A DNA stretch of 64,000 nucleotides, from NCBI RefSeq assembly GCF_008180155.1, contig NZ_VSZS01000068.1:248001-312000 (forward strand), given 5' to 3'. Within the stretch, counting starts at the first letter, position 1; every line of letters starts with the position of its first letter. Below are positions 1 to 8,587 of this stretch, one piece after another. Under the pieces are notes generated by a model that saw only the letters and a program-made list of their open reading frames with translations, ran no database searches and had not been told where the DNA came from. The position numbers and the translations under genes are program-made. Source of the DNA: Neoaquamicrobium microcysteis. GTDB taxonomy: Bacteria; Pseudomonadota; Alphaproteobacteria; Rhizobiales; Rhizobiaceae.

Positions 1-2
1 AC

Positions 3-425
3 AACTCCATAGCATACCTGCAACTGGAGCGGGCGCGGCGATACATTCAGTTGCATCTCCAGAATCCGACGCTCGATGCGCAGATGCTGCTGCAGGCGCT
101 CGGCCTTTCGAGATCGAGGCTCTACAGGCTTTTCGAAACGGCCGACGGGGTGATGCATTACATCCAGCGGAGACGGCTTGCCGCCGCCCACGCGGCACTT
201 GCCGACCCCACGGATGTCAGGCGCATCCTCGATATCGCCGAATGCTACTGCTTCGGTGACGCAGCGCAGTTCAGCCGAGCCTTCCGGCGCGAGTTCGGCT
301 ACAGCCCATCGGACGTACGGGCCGACGCAAGCCATCGCCTGCCCGGCGCCGGGCGGCCCAGCCAAGGCTGCGAGGACACGCCCGTACAGCGCCTTAACGG
401 GCTCCTGCGCCGCCTGCAGGGCTGA
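3..425 (+). CDS. AraC-family transcriptional regulator, C-terminal part (5' end outside window)
   Basis: The reading frame is open from the left edge, so only the C-terminal DNA-binding half is present. The visible part begins with a short helix leading into the first helix-turn-helix (LGLSRSRLYRLF, about residues 33-44 of the visible part). It ends with the family signature region 'FGDAAQFSRAFRREFGYSPSD' (second helix-turn-helix), which is diagnostic for AraC/XylS regulators. A 35-residue tail follows that is not part of the domain. The sensor domain lies outside the window, so the ligand cannot be guessed. It reads towards the DUF308 gene with a 189-base gap in which I see no other gene. 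Confidence 0.85.
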   Translation, partial: NSIAYLQLERARRYIQLHLQNPTLDAQMLLQALGLSRSRLYRLFETADGVMHYIQRRRLAAAHAALADPTDVRRILDIAECYCFGDAAQFSRAFRREFGYSPSDVRADASHRLPGAGRPSQGCEDTPVQRLNGLLRRLQG

Positions 426-614
426 CGCTGCCGATGATCGGGGTCTCAGGCGTGAGGTGCGCCCCTCTACCGCGACACGTCCCGATTGCATGGTCAGGGC
501 CGCAATCTGGGACGTAGGGCCAAACGCCGAGACTGCCGGCTCGTTTCGAGTTTTGCTCTCCAAGCTAGGATTGCCTCATTACAGGTCTGTGGTTGCGAAC
601 AGGAAGGGCGGGCC

Positions 615-1178
615 ATGCCGATCGATAATTCCAGAAGGCTGCAGGTGGCGCTGACCGCGTTGCGAGGCATCGTGATGATACTGGCTGGCATTTTCGCGTT
701 TCTGATGCCGGCTCAGGCGGTCAAGTTCGTGCTCCTGGCGGGCGGCGGTCTTCTTCTCGTGGATGGCTGCCTCGGCCTCGCGTCGATGGATTTTGCCAGC
801 CGGCGCGTTCATGCCTACTACCTTGCGCTGTCGCGAAACCTGCTCTGCATCGCAGCTGGCGCGATCGTTCTGGCGAGCGGGTTCCTGACCGGCCTGTTCA
901 CGCTCAGCTTCCTGGCAACCGTTGTGGGCCTGCTTGTGATCCTGGCCGGCCTCGTCGAACTCGTCTCGATCCTGATGGACCACGAACGTTACGCAAGCCC
1001 GATGATGGCGATGGTCGGCGGCGGGCTCTACGTCGTTGCCGGTCTGGTGCTGATCTTCATGCCGCTTTCGAGCGCGGCCGTGCTGATGCGGCTGGCCACG
1101 ATCCTGCTCATCGCCTACGCGCTTAGCCTGCTGTACCGCGCATGGCGCATAAGGGCAGCCTCGCCCGACGCAGGCTGA
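615..1178 (+). CDS. DUF308/HdeD-family membrane protein
   Basis: A 187-residue, very hydrophobic protein with about six predicted membrane segments in three hairpin pairs. This is the pattern of the HdeD/DUF308 family, named for an acid-resistance membrane protein of E. coli. The ATG at 615 is chosen because AGGAAGG lies 8 bases upstream; the longer frame from 486 has no such site. Its C-terminus is short and charged (RIRAASPDAG). A second DUF308 protein is encoded on the opposite strand at 1594-2160, with a SHOCT-domain gene between them. The function is not established; a role in envelope or acid stress is inferred from the family name only. Confidence 0.8.
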   Translation: MPIDNSRRLQVALTALRGIVMILAGIFAFLMPAQAVKFVLLAGGGLLLVDGCLGLASMDFASRRVHAYYLALSRNLLCIAAGAIVLASGFLTGLFTLSFLATVVGLLVILAGLVELVSILMDHERYASPMMAMVGGGLYVVAGLVLIFMPLSSAAVLMRLATILLIAYALSLLYRAWRIRAASPDAG

Positions 1179-1192
1179 GAGGGTTCAGCCTC

Positions 1193-1480
1193 TCAGGCCA
1201 GAAGCCTTGCCTTCTGCTCGGCAAATTCTGCATCGGACAGAATGCCCGCCTTGTGCATTTCGGCCAGCTTCTCCAACCGCGCTATCGCCTCGTCGGAAAG
1301 CCCCGCGGGCCGGGAGGAACCTGCAGATGCAGAGGCTGCTGGATCGATCGACCCTGCATCCTGCTTCGGGCGCGACATCTTGTTGGCGACAGTGGTCGCG
1401 GTGGCCGTGATAAGCGCCGTTCGCGCCGCAGTCTTTGCGGCGCGGCCGACCAGTCCGGGACCGCTCTTGCGGAATACCAT
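1193..1480 (-). CDS. Small SHOCT-domain protein
   Basis: A 95-residue protein. The N-terminal half (about residues 1-35) is basic with a short hydrophobic stretch. A low-complexity Ala/Ser/Pro linker follows, then a C-terminal SHOCT domain (about residues 61-95) with the characteristic pattern LSDEAIARLEKLAEMHKAG-I-L-D-EF...K..LL. SHOCT is a short oligomerisation-type module found at the C-termini of many bacterial proteins. The ATG at 1480 has AAGGAG 8 bases upstream. It lies between two DUF308 genes and ends 14 bases from the end of the convergent one. The precise role is unknown. Confidence 0.75.
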   Translation of the reverse strand: MVFRKSGPGLVGRAAKTAARTALITATATTVANKMSRPKQDAGSIDPAASASAGSSRPAGLSDEAIARLEKLAEMHKAGILSDAEFAEQKARLLA

Positions 1481-1519
1481 GGCTGCAACTCCTTCAACTG
1501 GCGGGCGCAGCGGCCCACT

Positions 1520-1569
1520 GGAGCATCGGACCGAAAAGTGGAACCGGTATCCCGGCCGTCCGATGCTCC
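1520..1569. repeat. Rhizobial-type intergenic inverted repeat
   Basis: Perfect 12-base arms (GGAGCATCGGAC at 1520-1531 and its complement at 1558-1569) enclose a centre containing CGAAAAGTGGAACCGG. Elements with 'GGACCGAAAAGTGGAACCGG' and complementary 'GCATCGGA/TCCGATGC' ends are, from memory, recurrent in intergenic DNA of Mesorhizobium and relatives. It lies between the SHOCT gene start and the DUF308 gene end, where transcription of the minus-strand genes would pass through it. It could fold as an RNA hairpin and act as a processing or termination site. Confidence 0.65.
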
Positions 1570-1593
1570 TCCGACTACGGCTTCGCACATCGT

Positions 1594-2160
1594 CTAGTGC
1601 GCGGCCGGTGACCTTTTGAACCCGAACCCGTAGGTGACGTAGGACAATCCCTGAAGCATCAGGTCGACGGCCAGGAAAAGACCGAGCACCCACAGGCTGT
1701 TGATCGGCCAGCGCAGCAGAATGACCAGGCCTACCGCCAGTGTCACGATACCGCCGAAGACGACCCAGCCCCAACCGCTGGAACCGCGATGGGTGAATCC
1801 GGCCACGATGCGCACCGCGCCGGCCGCGATCAGGCTTGCCGCAATCATCAGCGTGATGATCGCCGATGCGAGCAACGGATTGTAGAAGGTAAGGACGCCT
1901 GCCGCCGTATAAAGGATGCCGGCCAGCAACCACAGGGCGAAGCCGCCCCATGTCCTGACGCCGAACGCATGCACGATCTCGGCGATCCCGCCGATAATCA
2001 TCATCACGCCCACCATCAGAACGCTGACGAATGTTGCCACAAGGAGGTTCGCCGCCGCGAACAGACCGGCGGCGAACACGATTACGCCAAGCACGACGAA
2101 CCAGAGAGACCTCTTTCCCGCCTGCCCGGCATTGACCTGATCTTGCGTTACCTCTGCCAT
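1594..2160 (-). CDS. DUF308/HdeD-family membrane protein
   Basis: A 188-residue protein with a short polar N-terminus (MAEVTQDQVNAGQAGKRS) followed by about six membrane segments arranged as three hairpins, typical of HdeD/DUF308. It resembles the family member at 615-1178 in fold but is clearly diverged. The ATG at 2160 follows GGTGATATC, so the ribosome site is weak but the start fits the family. It sits downstream of the META-domain gene (78 bases) and upstream of the SHOCT gene on the same strand, which suggests a small envelope-stress group. That role is an inference. Confidence 0.8.
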   Translation of the reverse strand: MAEVTQDQVNAGQAGKRSLWFVVLGVIVFAAGLFAAANLLVATFVSVLMVGVMMIIGGIAEIVHAFGVRTWGGFALWLLAGILYTAAGVLTFYNPLLASAIITLMIAASLIAAGAVRIVAGFTHRGSSGWGWVVFGGIVTLAVGLVILLRWPINSLWVLGLFLAVDLMLQGLSYVTYGFGFKRSPAAH

Positions 2161-2238
2161 GATATCACCGCCGTTTATCTGGTTGCTGTCTGTCTTGTTA
2201 CCCGATCCGCCATCGGCCTCGACTGGAGGCGCGACGGT

Positions 2239-2700
2239 CTAGTTCGCCGGCGCAAGCCGTGCGACGACCTCCTCCTTCGCATCCAGAAGAAGAAGTTCAC
2301 CCGCTTCGAAACGAAAGGCGGCCGTTTGCGCCAGAGCCTCGTGGAAGGCCGCTTCCTGCTGCGAGTTCGCATCCGCGCAAGCCATCATGGTCGAGGCGAT
2401 ATCGCCGAATTTCAGCGTCCCGCCATCGATCTCCACGGAACCCCTGAACCGGTTGCATCCTCCGTTGCCGAAGGCGCCCCCATCCTCATCGAAACCGAGC
2501 GATGAGCCGATCTCCGGCTCAACGTCGTTTCCGCGAAGCGACTTGAGCAGCCATTCCGTCCCTGCAAGTTCCGGCATCGCATCATCAGAATCGGCCTGCG
2601 CCCACAGCATCCCGTGCCCGTGTGGCGCAGGGCCCGAAGGTGCGATGTCCGCGCCGAGGACGGCGGCAATCGCCAGGGGCAGCAAGTGCACAAGCGACAT
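2239..2700 (-). CDS. META-domain (HslJ-like) secreted protein
   Basis: A 153-residue protein with an N-terminal signal peptide (MSLVHLLPLAIAAVLGA) and a META domain from about residue 44. Markers are 'LAGTEWLLKSLRGND', the central 'GGCNRFRGSVEIDGGTLKFGDIASTMMAC' region and a C-terminal strand. META/HslJ proteins are small exported or lipid-linked beta proteins of unclear function. The usual Cys pair is present (GGC and MMAC). The start at 2700 is preferred over the upstream in-frame one at 2739 because it places the signal peptide at the N-terminus. It heads the minus-strand group that continues into the DUF308 gene. Confidence 0.78.
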   Translation of the reverse strand: MSLVHLLPLAIAAVLGADIAPSGPAPHGHGMLWAQADSDDAMPELAGTEWLLKSLRGNDVEPEIGSSLGFDEDGGAFGNGGCNRFRGSVEIDGGTLKFGDIASTMMACADANSQQEAAFHEALAQTAAFRFEAGELLLLDAKEEVVARLAPAN

Positions 2701-3056
2701 TGTTGCGCTCCCCGTGCCGAATGAAGGCACGAACCCCAAGCCCTAAGTCGAGCCGGAGCCTTTCATATAGGAAGCAGCAAGTTACAACCGATAGCAATGG
2801 CTTATCGATACTTCCCGAAGCATTGGCGATCCGAAACAAGAAAAATGGGACGCCATGCAAAGTCTGGAGATTCATTGCGCCTTAAAGCTGCGAATCTTGC
2901 CCATCCTCTTGTTCGCAGATTGGGACGTACGGCACAAGGGACGGATTCTGTGCCGATCACTTGCAACGCAGCGTAAGCCTATACTTGCGTGTTCTTGAAC
3001 ATTCGTCGCTTCGTCGGCGTATCGGGGGTACATCAGATGGTTGTGATGGAAACGCG
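2701..3056. other. Divergent intergenic region between the META gene and arcD
   Basis: 356 bases without a credible gene. It must hold promoters for both flanking transcription units. The only clear structure is a 7-base dyad at 2930-2955. I looked for an FNR/ANR-type TTGAT-N4-ATCAA box, which often controls arginine deiminase genes, and did not see one. Confidence 0.6.
2930..2955. promoter_or_regulatory. Dyad upstream of arcD
   Basis: CGGCACA at 2930-2936 and TGTGCCG at 2949-2955 form a perfect 7-base inverted repeat with a 12-base spacer, about 100 bases upstream of the arcD start. It could be an operator or a hairpin; no partner protein is evident. Confidence 0.3.
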
Positions 3057-4493
3057 ATGAGTTCGGGCTCGGTCCAGAAGCTGTCGCTTTTTGCGCTGAC
3101 GGCGATGGTGGTCGGCTCGATGGTGGGGTCGGGCATTTTCTCCCTGCCGCGCACGTTTGCCGGGGCGACCGGGCCCTTCGGCGCCTTGATCGCATGGACG
3201 ATCGCGGCCGGCGGAATGTACATGCTCGCGCGCGTATTCCAGTTCCTCGCCGAGCGAAAACCCGATCTCGATGCCGGTGTCTACGCATACGCCAAAGAAG
3301 GCTTCGGCGACTATCCGGGCTTTCTTTCCGCCTTCGGATACTGGATCGGCTCGTGCATCGGCAACGTCTCCTACTGGGTGCTGATCAAATCGACGCTGGG
3401 CGCGTTCTTTCCCGTCTTCGGCGACGGCAACACCGTCATCGCCATCCTCGTCGCTTCGGTCGGCATCTGGCTGTTTCACTTCATGATCCTGCGCGGGATC
3501 CAGCAGGCCGCCTTCATCAACATGGTCGTGACCATCGCCAAGATCGTGCCGATCCTGGCCTTCATCCTGATCCTGTTCGTGGCCTTCAAGGCGGACATGT
3601 TCCGCGCCAATTTCTGGGGCGGCGAGGGCATGCCGGAACTGAGCCTGTTCGAGCAGGTCCGTGCCACGATGCTCGTCACCGTCTTCGTGTTCCTGGGCAT
3701 CGAGGGGGCCAGCGTCTACTCGCGCTATGCCAAGGAACGCCGCCATGTCGGCATCGCGACGATCCTCGGCTTCGTCGGCGTCACGGCGCTGATGGTCCTG
3801 GTGTCGCTCTTGCCTTATGCGGTGCTGCCGCAGGCGGAGATCGCAGGCATGCGCCAGCCATCCATGGCGACCGTGCTCGAAGCGGTCGTGGGACCGTGGG
3901 GAGCGGTCTTTGTCAGCGTCGGCCTGCTGGTTTCAGTGCTCGGCGCCTATCTCGCATGGTCGCTGATCGCCGCGGAAGTGCTTTCCATCGCCGCAAAGAC
4001 GCGGGACATGCCGCGCCGCTTCGGCACCGAGAACGAGAACAAGGTGCCCGCGGCCGCGCTGTGGCTCACCAACATCGTGGTTCAGCTTTTCGTCATCAGC
4101 ACCTACTGGTCGCAGGATGCATTCTCGCTGATGCTGAACCTCACCAGCGTGATGTCGCTGGTTCCATTCTTCCTCGTCGCGGCCTTCGGCTTCATGCTGG
4201 TCCAGCGCCGCGAGACCTATGACACACGCCCCAGCGAGCGCAATCGCGACTACGTCTTCGCGTTCATCGCGGTCGTCTACACGCTGTTTCTGGTCTATGC
4301 CGCGGGGGCAAAGTTCCTGCTGCTTTCAGCGATCCTCTACGGTCCCGGTACCGTTCTCTATTTCTGGGCCAGGCGCGAACAAAGCAGGAGCGGCCTGTTC
4401 GACCGGCCGGTCGACTGGATCATCTTCGGCGCCGCCGCGGTCGGCTGCATCGTCGGCATCCACGGGCTCGTGACCGGCTACATCACCATCTAA
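3057..4493 (+). CDS. arcD: Arginine:ornithine antiporter-type amino-acid permease
   Basis: A 478-residue APC-superfamily transporter of the basic amino acid/polyamine antiporter family. The N-terminal motif '[21 protein letters not shown]' (about residues 20-40) is the substrate-binding unwound TM1 signature, and about twelve membrane segments follow. The gene ends 17 bases before arginine deiminase, so arginine/ornithine (or arginine/citrulline) exchange is the best prediction. ATG 3057 is chosen because the longer frame from 2961 adds a non-hydrophobic, atypical extension; the ribosome site (GGAAACG) is weak. No ornithine carbamoyltransferase or carbamate kinase gene follows. Confidence 0.85.
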   Translation: MSSGSVQKLSLFALTAMVVGSMVGSGIFSLPRTFAGATGPFGALIAWTIAAGGMYMLARVFQFLAERKPDLDAGVYAYAKEGFGDYPGFLSAFGYWIGSCIGNVSYWVLIKSTLGAFFPVFGDGNTVIAILVASVGIWLFHFMILRGIQQAAFINMVVTIAKIVPILAFILILFVAFKADMFRANFWGGEGMPELSLFEQVRATMLVTVFVFLGIEGASVYSRYAKERRHVGIATILGFVGVTALMVLVSLLPYAVLPQAEIAGMRQPSMATVLEAVVGPWGAVFVSVGLLVSVLGAYLAWSLIAAEVLSIAAKTRDMPRRFGTENENKVPAAALWLTNIVVQLFVISTYWSQDAFSLMLNLTSVMSLVPFFLVAAFGFMLVQRRETYDTRPSERNRDYVFAFIAVVYTLFLVYAAGAKFLLLSAILYGPGTVLYFWARREQSRSGLFDRPVDWIIFGAAAVGCIVGIHGLVTGYITI

Positions 4494-4510
4494 CCTTGTG
4501 GAGTCTCGTC

Positions 4511-5773
4511 ATGGCAAGCGTGCATCCGGCGTCCTCTGTCCAGTTCGGTGTCCACTCGGAAGTCGGCCAGTTGCGCAAGGTGATGGTGTGCGCGCCCGGA
4601 CGCGCGCACCAGCGCCTCACGCCTAGCAATTGCGACGCCCTGCTTTTTGATGACGTGCTGTGGGTGGACAACGCCAAGCGCGACCATTTCGATTTCATGA
4701 CCAAGATGCGCGACCGCGGCATCGAGGTGGTGGAGATGCACAACCTGCTTGCAGAAACGGTCGCACTTCCCGAGGCCAGAAACTGGATACTGGACAATCA
4801 GGTGGTGCCCAACCAGGTGGGCTTCGGGCTGCTTGACGAACTGCGCAGCTATCTGGAGGGGCTCGCCCCGCGCCAGCTGGCAGAGACGCTGATCGGCGGG
4901 CTGTCGACTGTCGAGTTTCCCGAGGATGTCGGGGGCGAGATGCTCACGATGATCCGCGATGCGGCTGGCGTCACCGAATATCTCCTGCCTCCGCTTCCCA
5001 ACACACTCTACACCCGCGACACAACCTGCTGGATCTACGGCGGGGTGACGCTCAATGCACTGTTCTGGCCCGCCCGCCACGAGGAGACGATCCTCGCCAC
5101 CGCCATCTACAAGTTCCACCCGGACTTCGCCGGCAAGGTCAATGTCTGGTGGGGCGACCCGTTGCAGGACCACGGCCTTGCGACCTTCGAGGGCGGCGAC
5201 GTGATGCCAATCGGCAAGGGCAACGTGCTGGTCGGCATGAGCGAGCGAACGTCGCGACAGGCGATCAGCCAGGTGGCGCAGTCCCTGTTCGAAAAGGGGG
5301 TGGCGGAGCGCGTCATCGTCGCCGCAATGCCCAAGCTGCGCGCGGCCATGCACCTCGACACGGTGTTCACCTTCGCTGACCGCGACTGTGTTCTGCTCTA
5401 TCCCGACATCGTCGACAAGATCCACGCCTACTCGTACCGGCCCGGCGAAACGCCCGACAAGATCGACCTGCGCAAGGACAAGGGATCGTTCGTGGAAACG
5501 GTGCGCGATGCGCTGGGTCTCAAGCAGATGCGCGTGGTAGAGACCGGCGGCACCGACTACATGCGCGAGCGCACCCAGTGGGACAGCGGCGCCAATCTGG
5601 TGTGCGCGTCTCCGGGTGTAGTCTTCGCCTACGACAGGAACGTCTACACCAATACGTTGCTGCGCAAGGCCGGAATCGAGGTCATCACCATCTCTGGCTC
5701 GGAGCTCGGACGCGGCCGCGGCGGAGGCCACTGCATGACGTGTCCTATCATCCGAGACGCCGCGAATTACTAA
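4511..5773 (+). CDS. arcA: Arginine deiminase
   Basis: A 420-residue cytosolic enzyme that hydrolyses L-arginine to L-citrulline and ammonia. Visible signatures are 'YTRDTT' near the middle, '[10 protein letters not shown]', 'MHLDTVF' carrying the catalytic His, and the C-terminal 'GGGHCMTCP' with the nucleophilic Cys408. All are expected of active members. ATG 4511 gives the standard length; the frame could start 15 bases earlier without a better ribosome site. It follows arcD closely, giving import of arginine plus deimination. ATP formation by the full pathway would need arcB and arcC from elsewhere in the genome. Confidence 0.95.
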   Translation: MASVHPASSVQFGVHSEVGQLRKVMVCAPGRAHQRLTPSNCDALLFDDVLWVDNAKRDHFDFMTKMRDRGIEVVEMHNLLAETVALPEARNWILDNQVVPNQVGFGLLDELRSYLEGLAPRQLAETLIGGLSTVEFPEDVGGEMLTMIRDAAGVTEYLLPPLPNTLYTRDTTCWIYGGVTLNALFWPARHEETILATAIYKFHPDFAGKVNVWWGDPLQDHGLATFEGGDVMPIGKGNVLVGMSERTSRQAISQVAQSLFEKGVAERVIVAAMPKLRAAMHLDTVFTFADRDCVLLYPDIVDKIHAYSYRPGETPDKIDLRKDKGSFVETVRDALGLKQMRVVETGGTDYMRERTQWDSGANLVCASPGVVFAYDRNVYTNTLLRKAGIEVITISGSELGRGRGGGHCMTCPIIRDAANY

Positions 5774-5820
5774 ACCTCGGATAGACCTAACCTCGGATGG
5801 CGCTCGGGCCGGCCCTCAGG

Positions 5821-7545
5821 CTATTGCGAGCCCGCTTCGCCCTGCAATGCCCCGATACGGCCGGCGAGGTCTTCCTTCAGGCGCGCCAGCTTCGCCATCG
5901 ACCAGCCATCGGGCTCGGTCAGGGCGACCCAGGCATCGACATAGTGTCCGGGCGCATAGACGTGGCCGTATCCGATCGGCGTCGTCGTTGCGAGCGCCAT
6001 GTCGAGGGTGAGCTGCAACATCGTGACAACAGGATACCAGCGCAGTTCGGGAGAGACATCCGGCCCGCGCGGTGTCTCGAGCCATGCCGGCTGGCGATAG
6101 AAGTCCCTCGGATCGAAGAAGACCACGGGGTCGCTCGCATATTGCAGGTAGATCACGCGCATCGTGCCCCAGCGCGTTTCCGGTGGAACGGTCGAACCTT
6201 TCTGGTTCATAAAGCGCACCACGGAGCCGTCGCGAAATTCCGGCAGCCATGCCGGGGAGCCCGCATTGCGGCCATCCGTCACGCGCCGCCATACGCTGCT
6301 TTCGAAAGGCGGCCCGCTCCACAGCGCGCCCTGTATCGGATCGTCGAGGATTTCAAACAATTGAGCCGAGCGTTCCGAATTCATCGCACCCAGGCTGAGC
6401 CCGTGCAGATATAGCCTAGGTCGCTGCGCCTGCGGCAGGGTCGTCCAATACTCATAGACCACCTGAAACAGCGCCCTTGCCGCCTCGGAAGCATAGTCCG
6501 GTTCCACCATCAGCGACAGCGGGCTCGACAGATAGGAATATTGCAGCGCGACGCTGGCGATATCGCCATTGTGAAGATACTCCACCGCGTCCATCGCCGC
6601 CGGATCGATCCAGCCAGTGCCGGTCGGTGTGATGACGATCAGCGTCGACCGTTCGAACGCACCGACCCGCTGCATTTCGGCAAGCGCAAGCTGTGCCCTT
6701 TCCTCGGCAGTATCGGCTGCGCGCAGGCCGACATAGACCCGGATCGGCTCTATAGCGGGCAGTTCCGTCAGCGTTTCAATCTCGGATGCCGACGGCCCGG
6801 TGGCTACATACTCACGGCCCGCCCGCCCGAGCTCCTCCCACTGCACCAGAGATGCCGTGCTGCCGGTCTTGGTTGGCGAGGAGGGCTGTGCCCGCTCAGG
6901 CTCGATCAGCGCGTCGAACGTAGCAAACGAGGAATCCAGCACGTGCAGCGTATAGCGGAAGAGCACCCCGTTCGCGATCGTCCAGAACACGAGCACGGCG
7001 AGCGTGAACCCGATGAGGCGCGACACCTTCGGCGGGACGAACTGCGGCAGAAGCCGCAGAAAGAGGTTTATCGCGACCTTGAACAACCGTGCCAGACCTA
7101 TGAGCAGCAGGAAGGTCGCTATCGCCACGAGGCAAAGCTTGATCGGGTGGGCGCTGGTAATGGGTTCCATGCCCATGAGTTCGCGAATGGAGTTCTGCCA
7201 TTCGGCCGTCCGCCAGAGGAACACGAACCCCACCACGACGCACAGCGCGGCAAGCGCCGCCTTGATGCCGAGCAACAGCCGCTCGCGCGCTTCCGGTAGT
7301 TCCAGATACGCCCACAGCCAACGCAGGCCGACACCGACGGCATAGCCGACCGCGAAGCATGCGCCGGAAAGCGCCCCCTGGGTGAAGAAGTCGCGAGGGA
7401 TGAGCGTCGGCGTCAGCGAGGCGATGAAGAACAGCGTTCCCAAAAAGAGCCCGCCGGCCGACAGCGAGAGACCGAACCGCAGCAGCCAACCGGGCAGGAT
7501 TCGTCCCCGTTCGACATCCCCGCGTCTCGTATCCGCGCCCGTCAT
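5821..7545 (-). CDS. Membrane-anchored alpha/beta hydrolase (Abhydrolase_9 family)
   Basis: A 574-residue protein. The N-terminal half (about residues 15-240) has five or so membrane segments. The C-terminal half is a hydrolase-like domain with 'LYLHGLSLGAMNSERS', a nucleophile elbow of type G-x-S-x-G with Ser in GLSLG. This two-part arrangement matches the family with an N-terminal membrane region and a C-terminal alpha/beta-hydrolase domain. The start ATG 7545 lies one base after the stop of the upstream lipoprotein gene, so the two are translationally coupled. Longer in-frame starts up to 7656 would overlap that gene and add a non-hydrophobic basic stretch. The substrate is unknown; an ester or lipid is the family expectation. 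Confidence 0.8.
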   Translation of the reverse strand: MTGADTRRGDVERGRILPGWLLRFGLSLSAGGLFLGTLFFIASLTPTLIPRDFFTQGALSGACFAVGYAVGVGLRWLWAYLELPEARERLLLGIKAALAALCVVVGFVFLWRTAEWQNSIRELMGMEPITSAHPIKLCLVAIATFLLLIGLARLFKVAINLFLRLLPQFVPPKVSRLIGFTLAVLVFWTIANGVLFRYTLHVLDSSFATFDALIEPERAQPSSPTKTGSTASLVQWEELGRAGREYVATGPSASEIETLTELPAIEPIRVYVGLRAADTAEERAQLALAEMQRVGAFERSTLIVITPTGTGWIDPAAMDAVEYLHNGDIASVALQYSYLSSPLSLMVEPDYASEAARALFQVVYEYWTTLPQAQRPRLYLHGLSLGAMNSERSAQLFEILDDPIQGALWSGPPFESSVWRRVTDGRNAGSPAWLPEFRDGSVVRFMNQKGSTVPPETRWGTMRVIYLQYASDPVVFFDPRDFYRQPAWLETPRGPDVSPELRWYPVVTMLQLTLDMALATTTPIGYGHVYAPGHYVDAWVALTEPDGWSMAKLARLKEDLAGRIGALQGEAGSQ

Positions 7546-7546
7546 C

Positions 7547-7870
7547 TCACCCCGTGCCCGGCTGCATCGACAGCACGTTGCCCTGCGCATCGATGAGGCA
7601 GGTTCTCGTCGCGCCCGCGACGTTGAGGTCCACCTGATAGGTTGCGGCATCGACACGTCGCGATGTCACGGGAAGAGCGCTGGCGCCCCCGGCCGCATTG
7701 GCACATAGGAGCTGGAGGTCTGCAGGCGCGGTATCGGCCGCAGTTCGCGCCATCTGGGTCGGCTCCGGGGTACTGGCGCTGCACGCGCACAGCAGCGCGG
7801 CCACAGAAAGAGCTCCGGCGGCAAGGGCCGGTCGCCCGATGCGGGAACGGCTGTCGTGTCGCGTGTTCAT
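7547..7870 (-). CDS. Small putative lipoprotein
   Basis: A 107-residue protein with a basic N-terminus, a hydrophobic stretch (ALAAGALSVAALL) and a Cys-containing lipobox-like sequence LLCAC-S around residues 26-31. The mature part has two further Cys (LLCANAA and TRTCLID), which could form a disulfide. I do not recognise a named domain. It is sandwiched between the L,D-transpeptidase gene and the membrane hydrolase gene, with its stop one base from the hydrolase start. Envelope location is inferred from the signal peptide and from its neighbours. Confidence 0.6.
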   Translation of the reverse strand: MNTRHDSRSRIGRPALAAGALSVAALLCACSASTPEPTQMARTAADTAPADLQLLCANAAGGASALPVTSRRVDAATYQVDLNVAGATRTCLIDAQGNVLSMQPGTG

Positions 7871-7891
7871 TTGCTGACCTCTCCGATAATT

Positions 7892-8587
7892 CTAGACACC
7901 CTTGTAGAGCGCCGCCCCCTGCATCAGCACGATGACCTTGGCGCCGACCTTCACCCGGGAATGCAGGTCGATGATGTCGTCGTTGACCATGCGGATGCAG
8001 CCGGACGAGACGCTCAGCCCCATCGTCCAGGGCTCCGGCGTTCCGTGAATGCGGTAGATCGTGTCCTGATCGCCTTCGTAGAGGTAGAGGGCGCGCGCGC
8101 CGAGCGGGTTGTCCGGCCCTCCTGGCTGCCCGCCGGCCCATTTTCGGGCATTCGGATCGCGGGCCACCATCTCGGCCGGCGGCGTCCATCGCGGCCATTC
8201 GGCAGTACGGCCGACACGCACGATACCGGCCCAACCGAACCCCTCCCTGCCAACGCCGATGCCGTATCGTATCGCCTGCTGGCCCGGCTGGACGAGATAG
8301 AGGAAGTGCTGGTTTCCATCGATGATGATGGTGCCCGGCTCCTCGGCGGTCCTGAACGTCACCACCTGACGCCGGAAGGGCTCGGGAACCTGCTGGTGCT
8401 GGCGATAATACTGGTATGCCTTGGTCCGGTCGTAGTCGACCCAACTGCGCGTCTTCGGGTCGTAGACTTGAGTCTGCGCGACCGCCTGCCCGGTCAGCAG
8501 AGAAAGCCCCAGAACCATCAATAGGGCGGGCGCTCTCGAGATGCAGCCTCTCATCAAGCAAAAGATCGCAGACCGGCCCGCTCTCAT
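7892..8587 (-). CDS. L,D-transpeptidase (YkuD domain), exported
   Basis: A 231-residue periplasmic enzyme that forms or edits 3-3 peptidoglycan cross-links or attaches proteins to peptidoglycan. The signal peptide ends near GQAVAQ. The YkuD domain begins at 'EEPGTIIIDGNQHFLYLV' and ends with the catalytic motif 'IHGTPEPWTMGLSVSSGCIRM', in which Cys197 is the nucleophile. The chosen ATG 8587 overlaps the stop of the preceding binding-protein gene (ATGA). A later ATG at 8554 would also give a good signal peptide. The coupling to a glycine-betaine-type binding protein is unusual. Confidence 0.88.
   Translation of the reverse strand: MRAGRSAIFCLMRGCISRAPALLMVLGLSLLTGQAVAQTQVYDPKTRSWVDYDRTKAYQYYRQHQQVPEPFRRQVVTFRTAEEPGTIIIDGNQHFLYLVQPGQQAIRYGIGVGREGFGWAGIVRVGRTAEWPRWTPPAEMVARDPNARKWAGGQPGGPDNPLGARALYLYEGDQDTIYRIHGTPEPWTMGLSVSSGCIRMVNDDIIDLHSRVKVGAKVIVLMQGAALYKGV

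Noticed and set aside
2701-3056. FNR/ANR box controlling the arginine deiminase operon
   Set aside because: No TTGAT-N4-ATCAA match could be found in the upstream region.
4490-5731. Long minus-strand open frame opposite arginine deiminase
   Set aside because: It is antisense to a gene with full catalytic motifs; its translation is His/Arg/Asp-rich with no domain, typical of a shadow frame in GC-rich DNA.
5763-5795. Short direct repeat AACCTCGGAT after arcA
   Set aside because: Two 10-base copies only, with no hairpin or further copies; probably chance or a small slippage event.
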